Shown: piece after piece, positions 20,998 through 30,959 of the stretch | How positions within the stretch are numbered: position 1 is the first letter of the stretch | Layout of the letters: every line of letters begins with the position of its first letter | Source of the DNA: Yponomeuta sedellus | Lineage: Eukaryota; Arthropoda; Insecta; Lepidoptera; Yponomeutidae | Assembly (NCBI GenBank): GCA_934045075.1 | Contig: OW203725.1 | Coordinates: 20,036,214 to 20,100,213 of the forward strand | Length of the DNA stretch: 64,000 nt | Reading direction: 5' to 3' | The notes under the pieces: generated by a model | Database searches by the model: none | Told to the model about the DNA's origin: nothing | What the model saw: only the letters and a program-made list of their open reading frames with translations | Program-made: the position numbers and the translations under genes

Positions 20998-21498
20998 TAG
21001 TCTCGAATTCAATATCGTATCAACCCCATCCAATCTTAACACCTTCCATACTCTAGTGTGTTTTACTTGTTAGAAAATAAATACCTAATCTAAAAATAAG
21101 TAAGCTGCGAGAAAGTTTATGGAGATCGAAATCAGGGCAATATCTCGCGCGAACTTAATTTATTGCTCCTCATATTATACTTCATCGATAAGATCAATCA
21201 ACATGGCAACCACTATAAGAGCCAATTCTAGAATTATTGCATCTTTCGTTTTAACCTCATTTTGGCTTAATAATATTGGAACGAACTGTGCAGGCCTATA
21301 CTATTAACCTACTAGCAGAGTGTGGATGATAGTAAAACTCTAGAGATATTGCACGGCTGATATAATTTTCTGCAATTGTCACACATTATAACAAAACAAA
21401 CAATCGTAACCTAGCGATATTTAAATCGGTATCACTCATGTATCGGGATAGGATTATAACCGGGCAATGCATGTGCAATTGTGCATATATCGATTTCG
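20998..21498. other. Unique sequence, nothing recognised
   Basis: The small open frame 21119-21307 has no motif. Confidence 0.4.
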
Positions 21499-21858
21499 AT
21501 TTCAATCCTAGTATGTCCCCACTGCTGGGGCATGGGTCTCTTCTTGCATCGCAGGAAACTTAGGCCATACTCCACCACGGGGGCCAAGTCCAGGTTGGTG
21601 GAAGATTGTAAGACAGTGGCGGGCCTTACAGTCAGAAGTTATCAAGCCGCCCATGAAGCCTCTGACATGGCTTAACGACTGTAATTACATGACAGCCGGC
21701 ACCAACGGCTTAGCGTGCCTTGCGAAGCGCTCGGAAAAATGCCACTAGCGGTAGTCACAGGACGGTCATCCATCCTGCACTTAACCGCGCCTGTTGTTGT
21801 TTCACTGGAGTGATTGATTCCAATCACTCGGTTCGACTAGGCCACGAGCGCTTCGTAT
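21499..21858 (-). repeat. 5S-derived SINE, near full length
   Basis: On the minus strand: 5' 'gcgctcgtggcctagtcgaa', 'ccgagtgattggaatcaatc', the 5S-like segment (partly eroded), then the body and 3' end 'ccccagcagtggggacat'. Confidence 0.8.
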
Positions 21859-22059
21859 ATATCACCTCCAATAAATAATACTGGTGATTCATACTGATTC
21901 TAAACGCTAACAGCCTTATCTATGAAAACAGAATTTCGTGAAACACTTCAAAAGTAACTAAAATAAAATAATCTATGGTGGAGATTTAACAAGGAAAAGA
22001 CGTTACCGCAGATTAAGTAAAACGCTTCTAGGAGTGGTTTAATATGAGTTTAGTGAAAT

Positions 22060-22340
22060 CGAGTTTTAGGGTTCCGTACCTAAAGGGAACATGTCCGCAT
22101 GCCCAGCGTGGGGATTATGGGCATTACCCCCTATGATAGCACAACGTGGAGCTATCTTCATCAACTCTATATCAACGAGGAGCTTTAGGGGAGGGCTATG
22201 TCCAGCAGTGGACTAGTATGGCCTGACAACGACGACGACGATGTACCTAAAGGGTAAGGAACTCCCTTATTTAAGGCTCCACTGTTCTTCCGTCCGTCCG
22301 TCCGTGTAATGACTGTAACAGGTCGAAGCATGAAATATTC
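22060..22340 (-). repeat. Dispersed 'ggttccgtacc' repeat hosting an RTE insertion
   Basis: 'agggttccgtacctaaaggg' continues after the insertion as 'gtacctaaagggtaaggaac' and 'cgtccgtccgtccgtg'. Confidence 0.55.
22088..22242 (+). mobile_element. RTE-type LINE 3' end with 12 bp TSD
   Basis: Flanked by 'gtacctaaaggg' (22076-22087 and 22243-22254). Contains 'gcccagcgtggggattatgg', 'ggggagggctatgtccagca', 'gtggactagtatggcctgac' and ends in a (GAC)n tail. Extreme 5' truncation. Confidence 0.82.
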
Positions 22341-23429
22341 AAATGCTGTATAGATCATGGTAAGGAACGCTCCGTGGGTGAGTCCGACTCGCAATTAGCC
22401 GGTTTTTATAAACGAGGCGTAATACGAGTTTCATATAAACGATTAAGCAATAGTTTTCTAACTCCACTGATAGTTCATTCTTCACTAAGACTTATGGAAG
22501 ACCTATCAAATTAATTGTTACTGTCAGTCTTATTCAGTAACGCACAAGAAGACAAAAATATAACACAACAATAAAATCCACACAGACAATCACTACTCCA
22601 GGAAGTAAACTGAGATACCATAAGATACTCCGGTTACCCTAGTGGCCAGGCAAGTAGTAGAAATAACATAACAAAAACCTTCACGCCGATATGAATGAAA
22701 AAGTATGCACAGGCACCTAGTCATTTGAATTTAGATCAAAATAATTTCAACTACAAAAACTTGATCAAAATATTAGATAGAATCGAAATAACTTATGATC
22801 TCCACGATGCTCAAATTGATTTGTAGTATTTTTTTGTCGAGTGACCACTTGAATAAAAGTGCGCTCACAAAACTTTAATAGCAGAAGGTTAACTAAGATG
22901 TAGAGAACGAACATAAAGTATTGTTATCTGTGTAATTGTTCTCGTGTATATTATACTGTGCACGTGCATGGACCCGTTTCACTCCGTATCCACTCCTTCT
23001 CCCTAAGGTTTGCTGGAAGAAATCTCTCACATAAATAAGCTCGCCTTTGTACATGTGTTTTCTTAAATTTTATTTCCTGTTCTGTGTTTTTCGTGGGCTA
23101 TAAAGTATAAATTAGAGTGGCGAACGCTTTATTGTACACAAAAAGGGAAAGTATACAAATATTTATAAACATAAGAGTGAAGACAGAGGCCTTATCATGA
23201 AAAGTCGTCTTTTCTGAACAATTCGAAGGAAGTAGATATGCAAACAAAGTTAAGACTAAATACCTCTAATAGTAAATGTACCTAAGTTAAAATATACTTA
23301 AAATTACAGACAATTCCAAAAAAATCAGGAAATAGACGTTTTATGCATTTGCTTGTTGAATGTTGCAGATTTTGCGATATTTCAATAACATGTAAAGTGC
23401 GTGAAAAAAATCATGAGTGTCAACTCATG
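22341..23429. other. AT-rich intergenic sequence
   Basis: No gene, RNA or repeat recognised. Confidence 0.45.
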
Positions 23430-23497
23430 AGTGATTTAATCTAATCAATTATGATCAGAGAGTCACCTCTGATCATAATTGATTAGATTAAATCACT
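23430..23497. repeat. Perfect 31 bp inverted repeat, 6-base loop
   Basis: The left arm 23430-23460 (starting 'agtgatttaatctaatcaat') and right arm 23467-23497 are exact complements over 31 bp, separated by 'agtcac'. Neither arm occurs elsewhere in the window, and there is no TIR-element internal sequence. Confidence 0.9.
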
Positions 23498-23919
23498 TTA
23501 AGACTCTGTATCACGTTACATCAGAAAAAAAAATTACAAACACAAACATACAAAACAAAACATAGGCCCTCTGTTCATATCACAAGTTGACCCTCTGTTC
23601 GAATAAATTTTGTGTCAAAACTGTGGTCTTAAAACATATCGACGTTGATAGTTTTATTTTGTTTAATTGCTTTTAGTGAGTTATTAAATTGATAGCAGTC
23701 AATGCCCCGTGACTTTCGATGAATCAAGAAATGACATCAGACATGTTTTAATCGATGATACTTATCTTTTTTTTAAATAGGAATGTCCAGTTTGATCGTG
23801 ACATCTTGGCGTTCTGTCAGTAATGTAATGAGATTTGTAGAGACAAAAATATTTTTTAATAATGATGTACCTACTTGTGTTTTCTCCAAAAAAAAAAATT
23901 GAGTCAAACGAAAACATTC
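23498..23919. other. AT-rich sequence, nothing recognised
   Basis: No gene or repeat supported. Confidence 0.4.
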
Positions 23920-23924
23920 AGTAG

Positions 23925-24050
23925 TGAAATTTCACTGATGCCGGTGAGACGCCCATTAGTACAGTTTGAAAGAGCGCTGGCACGGATAGCCAGAGGTCGC
24001 GGGTTCGAGTCCCGGCATGTGTAGAATTTTTAGACTCTAAATAGGTTTTT
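23925..24050 (+). repeat. tRNA-Ile-like retroposon, copy d (not palindromic)
   Basis: Single plus-strand copy: 'tttcactgatgccggtgaga', 'gcccattagtacagtttgaa', 'gcgctggcacggatagcc', 'tcgcgggttcgagtcccgg', 'ctctaaataggtttttaaa'. Box A is mutated. No inverted arm and no clear flanking repeat. Confidence 0.7.
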
Positions 24051-24390
24051 AAAAAAGTGACAATAGAGTAAAGTTTAAGAGCAAAACCAGTTTATTTTAT
24101 TGAAATAATTTTAAGGTAAAGACTGATGAAAATATTTAAAAAATACATATAGATTTTAGTTTCACAGGTCCCACTAATGAAGCGCTCAGCCCCTTCTATG
24201 TAATCAGCCCATAAACAAAACCCATAGGCCGTAGGCATAGGCCTCTTTTCTATCACGCCAACCTATCCAGTCTTTTTCTAGTCCATTACGGGCACCGTAT
24301 CCTAAACGATTCCTATCGTCTAGCCAACAAATTCCATACTAATTACTTCCGCAAACGTCAAGATTCCGACAAAATTTGTCGCAATTTGTC

Positions 24391-24540
24391 GCGAGGAAAC
24401 CTGAGTGTCTTAGGAGTTCACATACCTTAGCGTTTGAAATCGCCATTCCGCGGTGGGCACGCGTAGTGATTAAGCCCATACTCTCCTTCTGAGAGAAGGT
24501 CTGTGCCCGCACAGTGGGACGTATATAAGCTGTGTTAGTG
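24391..24540 (-). repeat. Dispersed repeat L
   Basis: 'gcgaggaaacctgagtgtct', 'gaaatcgccattccgcggtg', 'gggcacgcgtagtgattaag', 'cccatactctccttctgaga'. Reverse orientation. Confidence 0.6.
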
Positions 24541-25057
24541 TTGCACATAATTAGATCTCATACGTATGAGATCGCTGTTGTATTGAGAGCGCTGTCAAGT
24601 TGCTATTTCGTTTCGAACAGCCACTTGGGATGGCTACTCAAGAGCGATCTCAGAAATAAGCGAGCTTTAACAATCCGGCTCTCCAGTTGACCACTGAAGC
24701 GGCAAAAACGTCAAGTGGCTCTGTAGACCGACATAGGAATCGTTTCAAGTGAAGTGGCCTCTAGGAAGCTCGATGGCACTCGAAACCATTGTTTGCCTGC
24801 CAAGTGTGTTGCTTCAGAGTTTAGACTCTCGAGCAGACAAGGCCTGTTTAGATTATGAGGACGTGGATGATGCTGGTTTTAGATGAGGCTTATAAAGTAA
24901 ATGTCGGTGCCATCTCTCGTACAAACTTGCAGGGGTTTTTTGCTTCTGCCCGCGTTACTGTATAAAGATCTATGGCCGTAAATCTTGCTGTACCGAGTGA
25001 AATAATGTGAAATGAATATTTTTATCAACGCTAGTTGATAAGAAGTTAAGAACGCTC
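24541..25057. other. Unique intergenic sequence
   Basis: Nothing recognised. Confidence 0.4.
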
Positions 25058-25073
25058 AAGAAGGCACGTGAAG

Positions 25074-25447
25074 CGCTTGTGACCTAGGCGAATCGAGTGA
25101 TTGGAATCAATCACTGGAGTTAAGCAACAACAGGCGCGGTCAGGTGCAGGATGGGTGACCGTCCCGTGACTACTGCTAGTAGCATTTTTTCGAGCGCTTC
25201 CTTGCTTTGCAAGGCACTTTAAGCCGTTGGTGCCGGCTGTCATGTCATGGCAGTCGTTAAGTCATGTCAGAGGCCTTATGGGCGGTTTGATAACTTCTGA
25301 CAGTAAGGCCTACCAGTGTCCTACAATCCCCCACCAACCGGACTTTGCCCCTGTGGTGAAGTATGGCGTAGCCTTCCTGCGATGCAGGAAGAGACCCCTG
25401 CCCTAGCAGTGGAAACATAAAAGGGTTGATATCGATATCGAATATCG
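25074..25447 (+). mobile_element. 5S-derived SINE, full-length reference copy
   Basis: 374 bp with near-identical flanks 'aagaaggcacgtgaag' (25058-25073) and 'aagaaggccgtgaag' (25448-25462). The 5' head at about 25095-25175 reads like the 3' half of 5S rRNA: 'gagttaagcaacaacaggcg', 'cggtcaggtgcaggatgggt', 'gaccg'. In 5S these are the internal Pol III control boxes A and C. A unique body follows ('agccgttggtgccggctgtc', 'ggccttatgggcggtttgat'). The 3' end is 'gtggaaacataaaagggttg' plus a (GATATC)n-like tail. It matches the SINE3 definition: a 5S-derived promoter with an unrelated body. Confidence 0.82.
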
Positions 25448-25499
25448 AAGAAGGCCGTGAAGACAGAAGCATACAATAATAAATCCTGTAAATAATATT

Positions 25500-25690
25500 A
25501 CTACAAAAACACATGTCCTGGTCCCAAATTATAACTAGGCAGGGGCGTCATAAAGATGGAAATACACCCAGGCTGAGGGGCACTTGAACTAATCATGTGA
25601 GGCGGCTTTGAATCCACTACCTCTGTCTTGGATGTATTTTTTATTACTCTTTTAATTTGTAAATGGTAGACCAACGAGGTCATCATTCAT
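25500..25690 (-). repeat. SINE family 3, body copy
   Basis: 'atgtcctggtcccaaattat', 'gatggaaatacacccaggct', 'aatccactacctctgtcttg', 'tagaccaacgaggtcat'. Collinear with 47630-47850 and, more distantly, 36395-36590. The tRNA-like head reads on the minus strand at the right end. Confidence 0.55.
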
Positions 25691-25695
25691 ACAGG

Positions 25696-25744
25696 CAAGT
25701 TACACGCAAAATTTTAAGAGTGTAATAATTTTGCGTGTAACTTG
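25696..25744. repeat. Perfect 18 bp inverted repeat, 13-base loop
   Basis: 'caagttacacgcaaaatt' (25696-25713) and its exact complement (25727-25744). Single copy in the window. Confidence 0.88.
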
Positions 25745-26859
25745 AAATAAAATTATTATTATTATTATTAACATGTATTAATACTTAAAAAAATATTATT
25801 ATTATAATTAATACGTATATTGCTTATAAGTGAAAAAATACAACGGCAATGTAGCGGATTTAATGCTACAAACATTTTCTATCAGTCAACCACAGGTGAC
25901 GCAGGAAATCATTACGTATTGAAAAATCAATACACATTTATGTAAAGTTTGCTTTTGAAGCTTAAACGTCTCGGATCGCTATATTTACTATTCTGTGACG
26001 TCACTAAAGATTCAGTCAATTCTGGCCGTTACAACCTATACAAAATAATCACTTTTAACCCTGATTTTATTCACAAAGGAGTATATTTTTTAGTCAAAGT
26101 ACTTTGTATCGGTTTGAAAACTCATAATTGACACAAGTGTATACAATAAGAACTTTTTTTTACACCGTCAAAAAGATGTTTACGAGGTACCTAGGTTGAT
26201 ATCGCCTGCTAAGTAGTTAATGTTCTTTGATTATATTTTATTTCAGTTTTTATTGTTTATTGTTCTTAAACTCTTCTTTGACACGTTACGGGTGACTTAG
26301 CAACAACAATGTAATATTTTTATAATAATATTTATAATAATATTTAACTTTAGTCGTTTATTTTCAGTGAAATCAAGTCATTAATTTGTGTTTGATAAAA
26401 TCAATGTTATTATGACTGAATACGCATGTTACCTCCGATACTAATGATCATGGTTTTGATTATGATTAACGTGAATTAGACCACTAATAGAAGCTTAAGT
26501 ATCCGGCAGCCAACTTAGCTGGTGTTGGAAAAGTTCGTATGTAGAGTGCTGTAAGGTTGATAATAGAATGCCTAACGTGTAAATGTATCTTGGTTGTGCG
26601 TAAACACCCGTGGATATTAGCATAATTGGCGTATTTGTATTCGCTTCGTGAATTGAGTTGTTACCACATTATGGCTGTTTAGAAATATAAACTTACTTTC
26701 AACTTGGTAGTTTTTTTTTCTTAATTTATTTTGAGTTTAATGTGTATTTTTGTCATCAACTGGGAGTCGTGCAAAAATCGTCTTTGGCAAAATATTTGAT
26801 AGAGTCTATATTTTATAAAAAAAATATTCGATTTTATTTTCTTCTTTTTTTATACGTCT
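25745..26859. other. AT-rich sequence with (ATT)n tract
   Basis: (ATT)n at about 25750-25770. No gene recognised. Confidence 0.45.
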
Positions 26860-26995
26860 TACTGCAGAGAAGAGGCCTTCTCTCAGAAAGAGAGTATGGG
26901 CTTAATGACCACGCATGCCCAACGTGGATTGGCAGTTTCAAGCGCAGAAGTAGTTGAACACCTCAACACTCAGGTTTCCTCACGATGTTTTTTCT
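26860..26995 (+). repeat. Dispersed repeat L
   Basis: 'ggccttctctcagaaagaga', 'gggcttaatgaccacgcatg', 'cccaacgtggattggcagtt', 'tcaggtttcctcacgatg'. Confidence 0.6.
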
Positions 26996-27484
26996 TCACA
27001 GCGTTTCCTTATATACGCATGCAATATTCAATATCAAATTCGTTTCAGACAAACATCAAGGAAAATTGCACAAAGGCAAAGACAGCTGCATACATTCAAA
27101 CATACAATGAAAAATAAAACAGATCAACATAAAAATCAAAGGAAACTGAACTATCGTCTGCTGCCACTTTTGCCGAGAATTACGCAAAGATTATTTATGC
27201 GTCTGAAAAATACTTTGGCGAATACTTCCCGGTAACCGAGAGATTCTACTGGTTTGCTTTGTTAGACGAGCTCTTTGATCTTCATTCTTTTTCAAAAGAA
27301 TTTTTAGGACGGTTGCTTAACTTCGGCTGAATTTAAAGGATGTTACAGAAAAGTCTACGCCCTCACAGACGGCGGTTTTAACCACAGGTATTATAAAAAC
27401 AACGAGAGAAATCTCAAATGTATACCGACTCTATTAAGCTTGAACACACATGTGCGATACAAACGGCGGATTAAGGATTGCGTG
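26996..27484. other. Unique sequence, nothing recognised
   Basis: Overlapping short open frames at 26896-27235 are without domains. Confidence 0.35.
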
Positions 27485-27497
27485 CAGCGATACAAAT

Positions 27498-27676
27498 TAT
27501 AGTATTTTTATTTTTAATGCACTAACCCGTGCTAAGGACAAATTTAAAAACCTATTTATAGACTAAAAATTTCACCCATGCCGGGATTCGAACCCGCAAC
27601 CTTTGGCACGGATAGCCAGAGGTTGCGGGTTCGAATCCCGGCATGGGTGAAATTTTTAGCCTCTAAATAGGTTTTT
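27498..27676 (-). mobile_element. Palindromic tRNA-Ile-like retroposon, copy e
   Basis: 179 bp flanked by a 13 bp repeat 'cagcgatacaaat' (27485-27497 and 27677-27689). The left arm has the tail and 3' half of the head on the minus strand. The fold point lies within 'cctttggcacggatagcc', and the right arm repeats the 3' half of the head in plus sense to 'cctctaaataggttttt'. Confidence 0.9.
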
Positions 27677-27689
27677 CAGCGATACAAAT

Positions 27690-28480
27690 GTTGGTACACG
27701 CTGGTGCAGCCTAGGCGGAGTCCTGACACTACGTTTTCTCTACAGATGGGCCTTTCCCAGGAATGTTTCTAACAGTGGAAACTTTCCCAGGATAGTGCCT
27801 GGGAGCGCTAGCAAATTCGCTAAGTCCAAATAGTTGTATTCAAGACTTTTGTTGTTTTCTGTTGAAGAGATTCCATATGCAGCTTCTGCTTACGTCATCT
27901 ACGCTGGTCACAAAACTAAGAAAAATAAAACCTGACCAAATTTGACCTTTAAATCTAAACTCATAGTGTCCGTCATTGATGAAAGGTAATGTAATAAACG
28001 TGTCTTTGTTGAGTGAATACTAACTTATCATAACTTGATAAAGGAACAGCTTTCTGATACTTTCTGATAATAGTTTTTCTCTTTATAGAGTAGGCATTCT
28101 GACTAAAATTACATCCCACGCAATTCAGTGTCTAAGTTGTGGCTTCACTTTTCAGATTTTTGAAAATGTAACAGTTGCCAGTAGATAATAAATACAGTAC
28201 CTGCCAAACCGACTCATAAAAAGGCTAATTTATTATATAATATGCTGGTAAAAAATGAGAAGCGTTCAGTAGGGTCAAGGGGCGTGGCTCGTGGAGCAAG
28301 CAACTGCACTGCAATCGCACTGTTCCCATGTTGTGCGTTTCCTCCATTAAGAAACATAATTATGGCCCTGACCTATAAAACTACCACTGACCGTGCCAGT
28401 ACGTCAATCCCAGTGAACTTGGTTGAAAACCCTGACTTTTGCTTAGACAGAACATTTACTTGACATATTTAAAATGTTTA
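27690..28480. other. Unique intergenic sequence
   Basis: Short open frame 28242-28463 without domains. Nothing else. Confidence 0.4.
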
Positions 28481-28492
28481 CTTGCTAGTTAT

Positions 28493-28674
28493 ATTAAAAA
28501 CCTATTTAGAGGCTAAAAATTCCACCCATGCCGGGATTCGAACCCGCGACCTCTGGTTATCCGTGCCACGGTTAGGTCGCGGGTTCGATTCCCGGCATGG
28601 GTGGAATTTATAGCCTCTAAATAGGTTTTTAAAAATGTCCGTAGCACGGCTTAGTGCATTAAAAAGAATATAAT
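28493..28674 (+). mobile_element. Palindromic tRNA-Ile-like retroposon, copy f
   Basis: Inverted left arm ('aaaaacctatttagaggcta', 'gggattcgaacccgcgacct'), fold near 'tccgtgccacggttaggtcg', then plus-sense arm and full tail ending 'aaaaagaatataatc'. Flanks 'cttgctagtta' and 'cttgttagtaa' are an imperfect duplication. Confidence 0.82.
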
Positions 28675-28740
28675 CTTGTTAGTAATTTTTTCTAATAATA
28701 ATTTCTTAGTAATGTCAAAACCTAAAACTAAATCCTAGTT

Positions 28741-28967
28741 ACACTATTTTTATTTTTAATGCACTAACCCGTGCTAAGGAACAAATTTAAAAATCTATTT
28801 AGAGGCTAAAAATTTCACCCATGCCGGGATTCGAACCCGCAACCTCTGGCTATACGTACCAGCGCTCTACCAATTGAGCTCAATTGGTAGAGCGCTGGTA
28901 CGTATAGCCAGAGGTTGCGGGTTCGAATCCCGGCATGGGTGAAATTTTTAGCCTCTAAATAGATTTT
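28741..28967 (-). mobile_element. Palindromic tRNA-Ile-like retroposon, copy g (near-perfect palindrome)
   Basis: 227 bp flanked by 'taaatcctagtt' (28729-28740 and 28968-28979). The arms meet at 'accaattgagctcaattggt', inside box A. Both arms carry the same private variant (complementary to 'tggtacgtatagcc', where other copies have 'tggcacggatagcc'). One arm was therefore copied from the other or from the same molecule. Confidence 0.9.
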
Positions 28968-29009
28968 TAAATCCTAGTTGTTTTAATTAAGCTTCATTTT
29001 TCATCATCA

Positions 29010-29356
29010 ACCCATTACTCCCCCATCAAGGGACACGAGTCTCTTCCCTGAAGAAGTTATAGGCCATACTCCACCACAGGGGCCAAGTCCGGATTGGTGG
29101 AGGCTTGCAAGACTAGTGGCTGGTCTTACTCTCAGAAGTTTTCAAGCCGTCCTAAGGTCTCTTGGCTTAACGACTGCCATCTATCGACGGCAGCCGGCAC
29201 CAACTTGTCTTGCGAAGCACGGAACCGCTCAGAAAAATGCCACTAGCATTAGTCATAGACGATCACCCATTCATGCACTGAGGGCCCCCTATGTTGCTTT
29301 ACCTTCGTGATTGCTTAAAATTACTCAGGCAGCCGGGGCTACGAGCGAAACCCGTG
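29010..29356 (-). repeat. 5S-derived SINE, diverged copy
   Basis: The full set of segments is present but weakly matched: 'ttgcgaagcacggaaccgct', 'aaaaatgccactagcattag', 'gatcacccattcatgcac', 'ggggctacgagcg'. An older subfamily member. Confidence 0.65.
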
Positions 29357-29425
29357 TCAATTGCAGCCTATTCACGAAATAAAGAAATTATGTAATTAGT
29401 ATGTCATCAACATCTTCATGCGTTG

Positions 29426-29784
29426 TAGCGCTCGTGGTCTAGACGAACCGAGTAATTGGAATCAATCACTTGGTGAAGCAACAACAGACGCGGTCAGGTA
29501 CAGGATGGGTGAGCGTCCCGTGACTACCGCTAGTGGCATTTTTCCGAGCGCTTCCGTGCTTCGCAAGGCACGTTAAGCCGTTGGTGCCGGCTGTCATATA
29601 ATGGCAGTCGTTAAGCCATGTCAGAGGCCTTATGGGCGGCTTGATAACTTCTGACAGTAAGGCCCGCCACTGTCTTACAATCCTCCACCAAGCCGTACTT
29701 GGTCCCCGTGGTGGAGTATGGCCTAACCTTCCTGCGAGGCAGGAAGAGACCCATGCCCCAGCAGTGGGGACATACAAGGGTTGA
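29426..29784 (+). repeat. 5S-derived SINE, full length
   Basis: 359 bp: 'gcgctcgtggtctagacgaa', 5S-like 'tgaagcaacaacagacgcgg' and 'caggatgggtgagcgtcc', body, and 3' end 'cccagcagtggggacataca'. Lies immediately beside the diverged reverse copy at 29010-29356. Confidence 0.82.
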
Positions 29785-29791
29785 ACATCTT

Positions 29792-29930
29792 AATTATCAA
29801 CCATTTGACGCCTACTGCTGGACATAGGCCTCCTTCATGGTTTCCCAAGCTTCACGGTACTGTACCGTCCGAGCGACTCTCAGCCACCGTTACCAGGTCG
29901 TCAGATTACCAGACCATGTTTTGCATGTGT
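29792..29930 (-). repeat. Non-LTR element 3' end fragment
   Basis: 'accatttgacgcctactgct', 'ggacataggcctccttcatg', 'gttaccaggtcgtcagatta'. Same family as 51708-51895 and 1-45. Confidence 0.5.
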
Positions 29931-30589
29931 CGAGCTTTATTTACTTGGCCTTATTGAGCGATCATATTGAGTGACAGCTTTCGATAAAGTACCGCAAACG
30001 TATTGATGAATTTTCGTGAAAAATCGCGTACGTGTCAGATACTCACATCTCTATCCCGTAGAGTGTATGTACCTAAGTGCCGTAACAGGTGGATATATCG
30101 ACGCCATTGTTTGTTTTATGTCGGGTTTCGCACGTGTTCTCTAATAATAGACCCGCTGGACGGACGGACGGACAGACGGCGTTTCTCACACGTCGATCAC
30201 TCGCAGACTAAGTCTGGTTACTATTATAGCTGGAAGTAGAGTTGCAAGATCCTAGGCACATACCTGTTTGAGTAACCAATAAATAATGCGATTGACTCCC
30301 GGTAGATTTAATTGACGCTTATCATTGGGTTTTTGCACTTAATGACTCAAAATAACAGGTTCCAACAAAGTAGGTACCTAAGTAGAAGAAGTTATACGAG
30401 AGTAATAAAGTTTAATTGCACGGTCCGGCTAAAATCGGTGACTAAAGCGCTGTTGTCTTTTTGTTTCCTTTTATTTGGAAACTCGAACCGTATGCTCATG
30501 TAAAGGTCTAACATCGCCAAAGCGAAACTTAGCTAATCAAGCCCCGAGTGATAATTTATTAAAGCACCCACCCACATCGCGCGCCGCCT
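29931..30589. other. Proximal upstream sequence of Wnt6
   Basis: Unique, no interspersed repeat recognised, with a GGAC-rich stretch near 30160 ('ggacggacggacagacgg'). Probably holds proximal regulatory sequence, but no specific site can be claimed. Confidence 0.3.
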
Positions 30590-30897
30590 TTAATTTCTAA
30601 ATCGTGCGAAGCCTTTATCCGCTAATATTGGCCGAAATAGCGCGAAAATCGCTGCCGGCCGAGTGCAGTGGGGTGCCCGAACAGGTGAGCGTTCAGTCAG
30701 CGTCGCGAGCTCCCGCCGACAGGGAACTGCGAGCGCACAACATAACAAAAAACACTCGAAAATTAATCGATTAACCGATCCACCGGAGATACTGGCCACG
30801 CTAGCCACGAAATTTCGCGTTCGCTTTTTGAATTTTGCTTTGGCGTAGCGTGGCGCGTTTGGGGATGTCGGGGGTGCGGGCGCGGTGATGTGCGGAG
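30590..30897 (+). promoter_or_regulatory. Wnt6: Wnt6 core promoter and 5' UTR (predicted)
   Basis: GC- and CpG-rich island in AT-rich surroundings, ending at the Wnt6 start codon. No TATA box is seen. An arthropod-type initiator TCAGT lies at 30693-30697, a candidate transcription start about 200 bp upstream of the ATG. An alternative is a small 5' UTR intron: donor CAG|GTGAGC at 30684/30685 and a T-rich acceptor ending 'ttggcgtag' at 30848. The true start site cannot be fixed from sequence. Confidence 0.5.
30865..30888 (+). other. Upstream ORF 1 in Wnt6 leader
   Basis: ATG TCG GGG GTG CGG GCG CGG TGA, seven codons. Its stop overlaps the next ATG as TGATG. If in the mature leader, it would reduce or condition translation of the main frame. 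Confidence 0.5.
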
Positions 30898-30950
30898 ATG
30901 CGACCAGCTGTCATCGCTGCCTGCTTGCTGGTGCTCGCGCCCATCACTGA
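30888..30950 (+). other. Upstream ORF 2 overlapping the Wnt6 start
   Basis: Starts at the TGATG overlap, is in a different frame from the Wnt6 ATG (30898), and runs 20 codons to TGA at 30948-30950, past the main start. Translation of it would compete with Wnt6 initiation. Confidence 0.5.
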
Positions 30951-30959
30951 CTCTTGGTG
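30898..30959 (+). CDS. Wnt6: Wnt6 coding exon 1 (signal peptide)
   Basis: Encodes MRPAVIAACLLVLAPITDSW plus two bases (TG) of a split Trp codon. One Arg is followed by a hydrophobic run AVIAACLLVLAPI, a normal secretory signal for the lipid-modified Wnt ligands. The exon ends at a strong GTGAGT donor (30960-30965), phase 2. Joining to 54908 completes TG|G and gives 'SWWASGSAVILDP', the tryptophan-rich start of mature Wnt6 proteins. G at -3 of the ATG gives an adequate start context. The fit of reading frame, phase and family sequence across 23.9 kb is the main evidence. An additional first exon is possible but not needed. Confidence 0.85.

Noticed and set aside
25095..25175. 5S rRNA gene or pseudogene
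   Set aside because: Only the 3' half of 5S is present and it is fused to a repeated body in many copies, so it is a SINE head.
1..30600. Wnt1 (wingless) exons upstream
   Set aside because: Expected from cluster order in Lepidoptera, but no Wnt-like coding was recognised on either strand.
30663..30848. 61-codon frame just upstream of Wnt6
   Set aside because: It begins at GTG rather than ATG and covers the predicted promoter and leader. No family resemblance.
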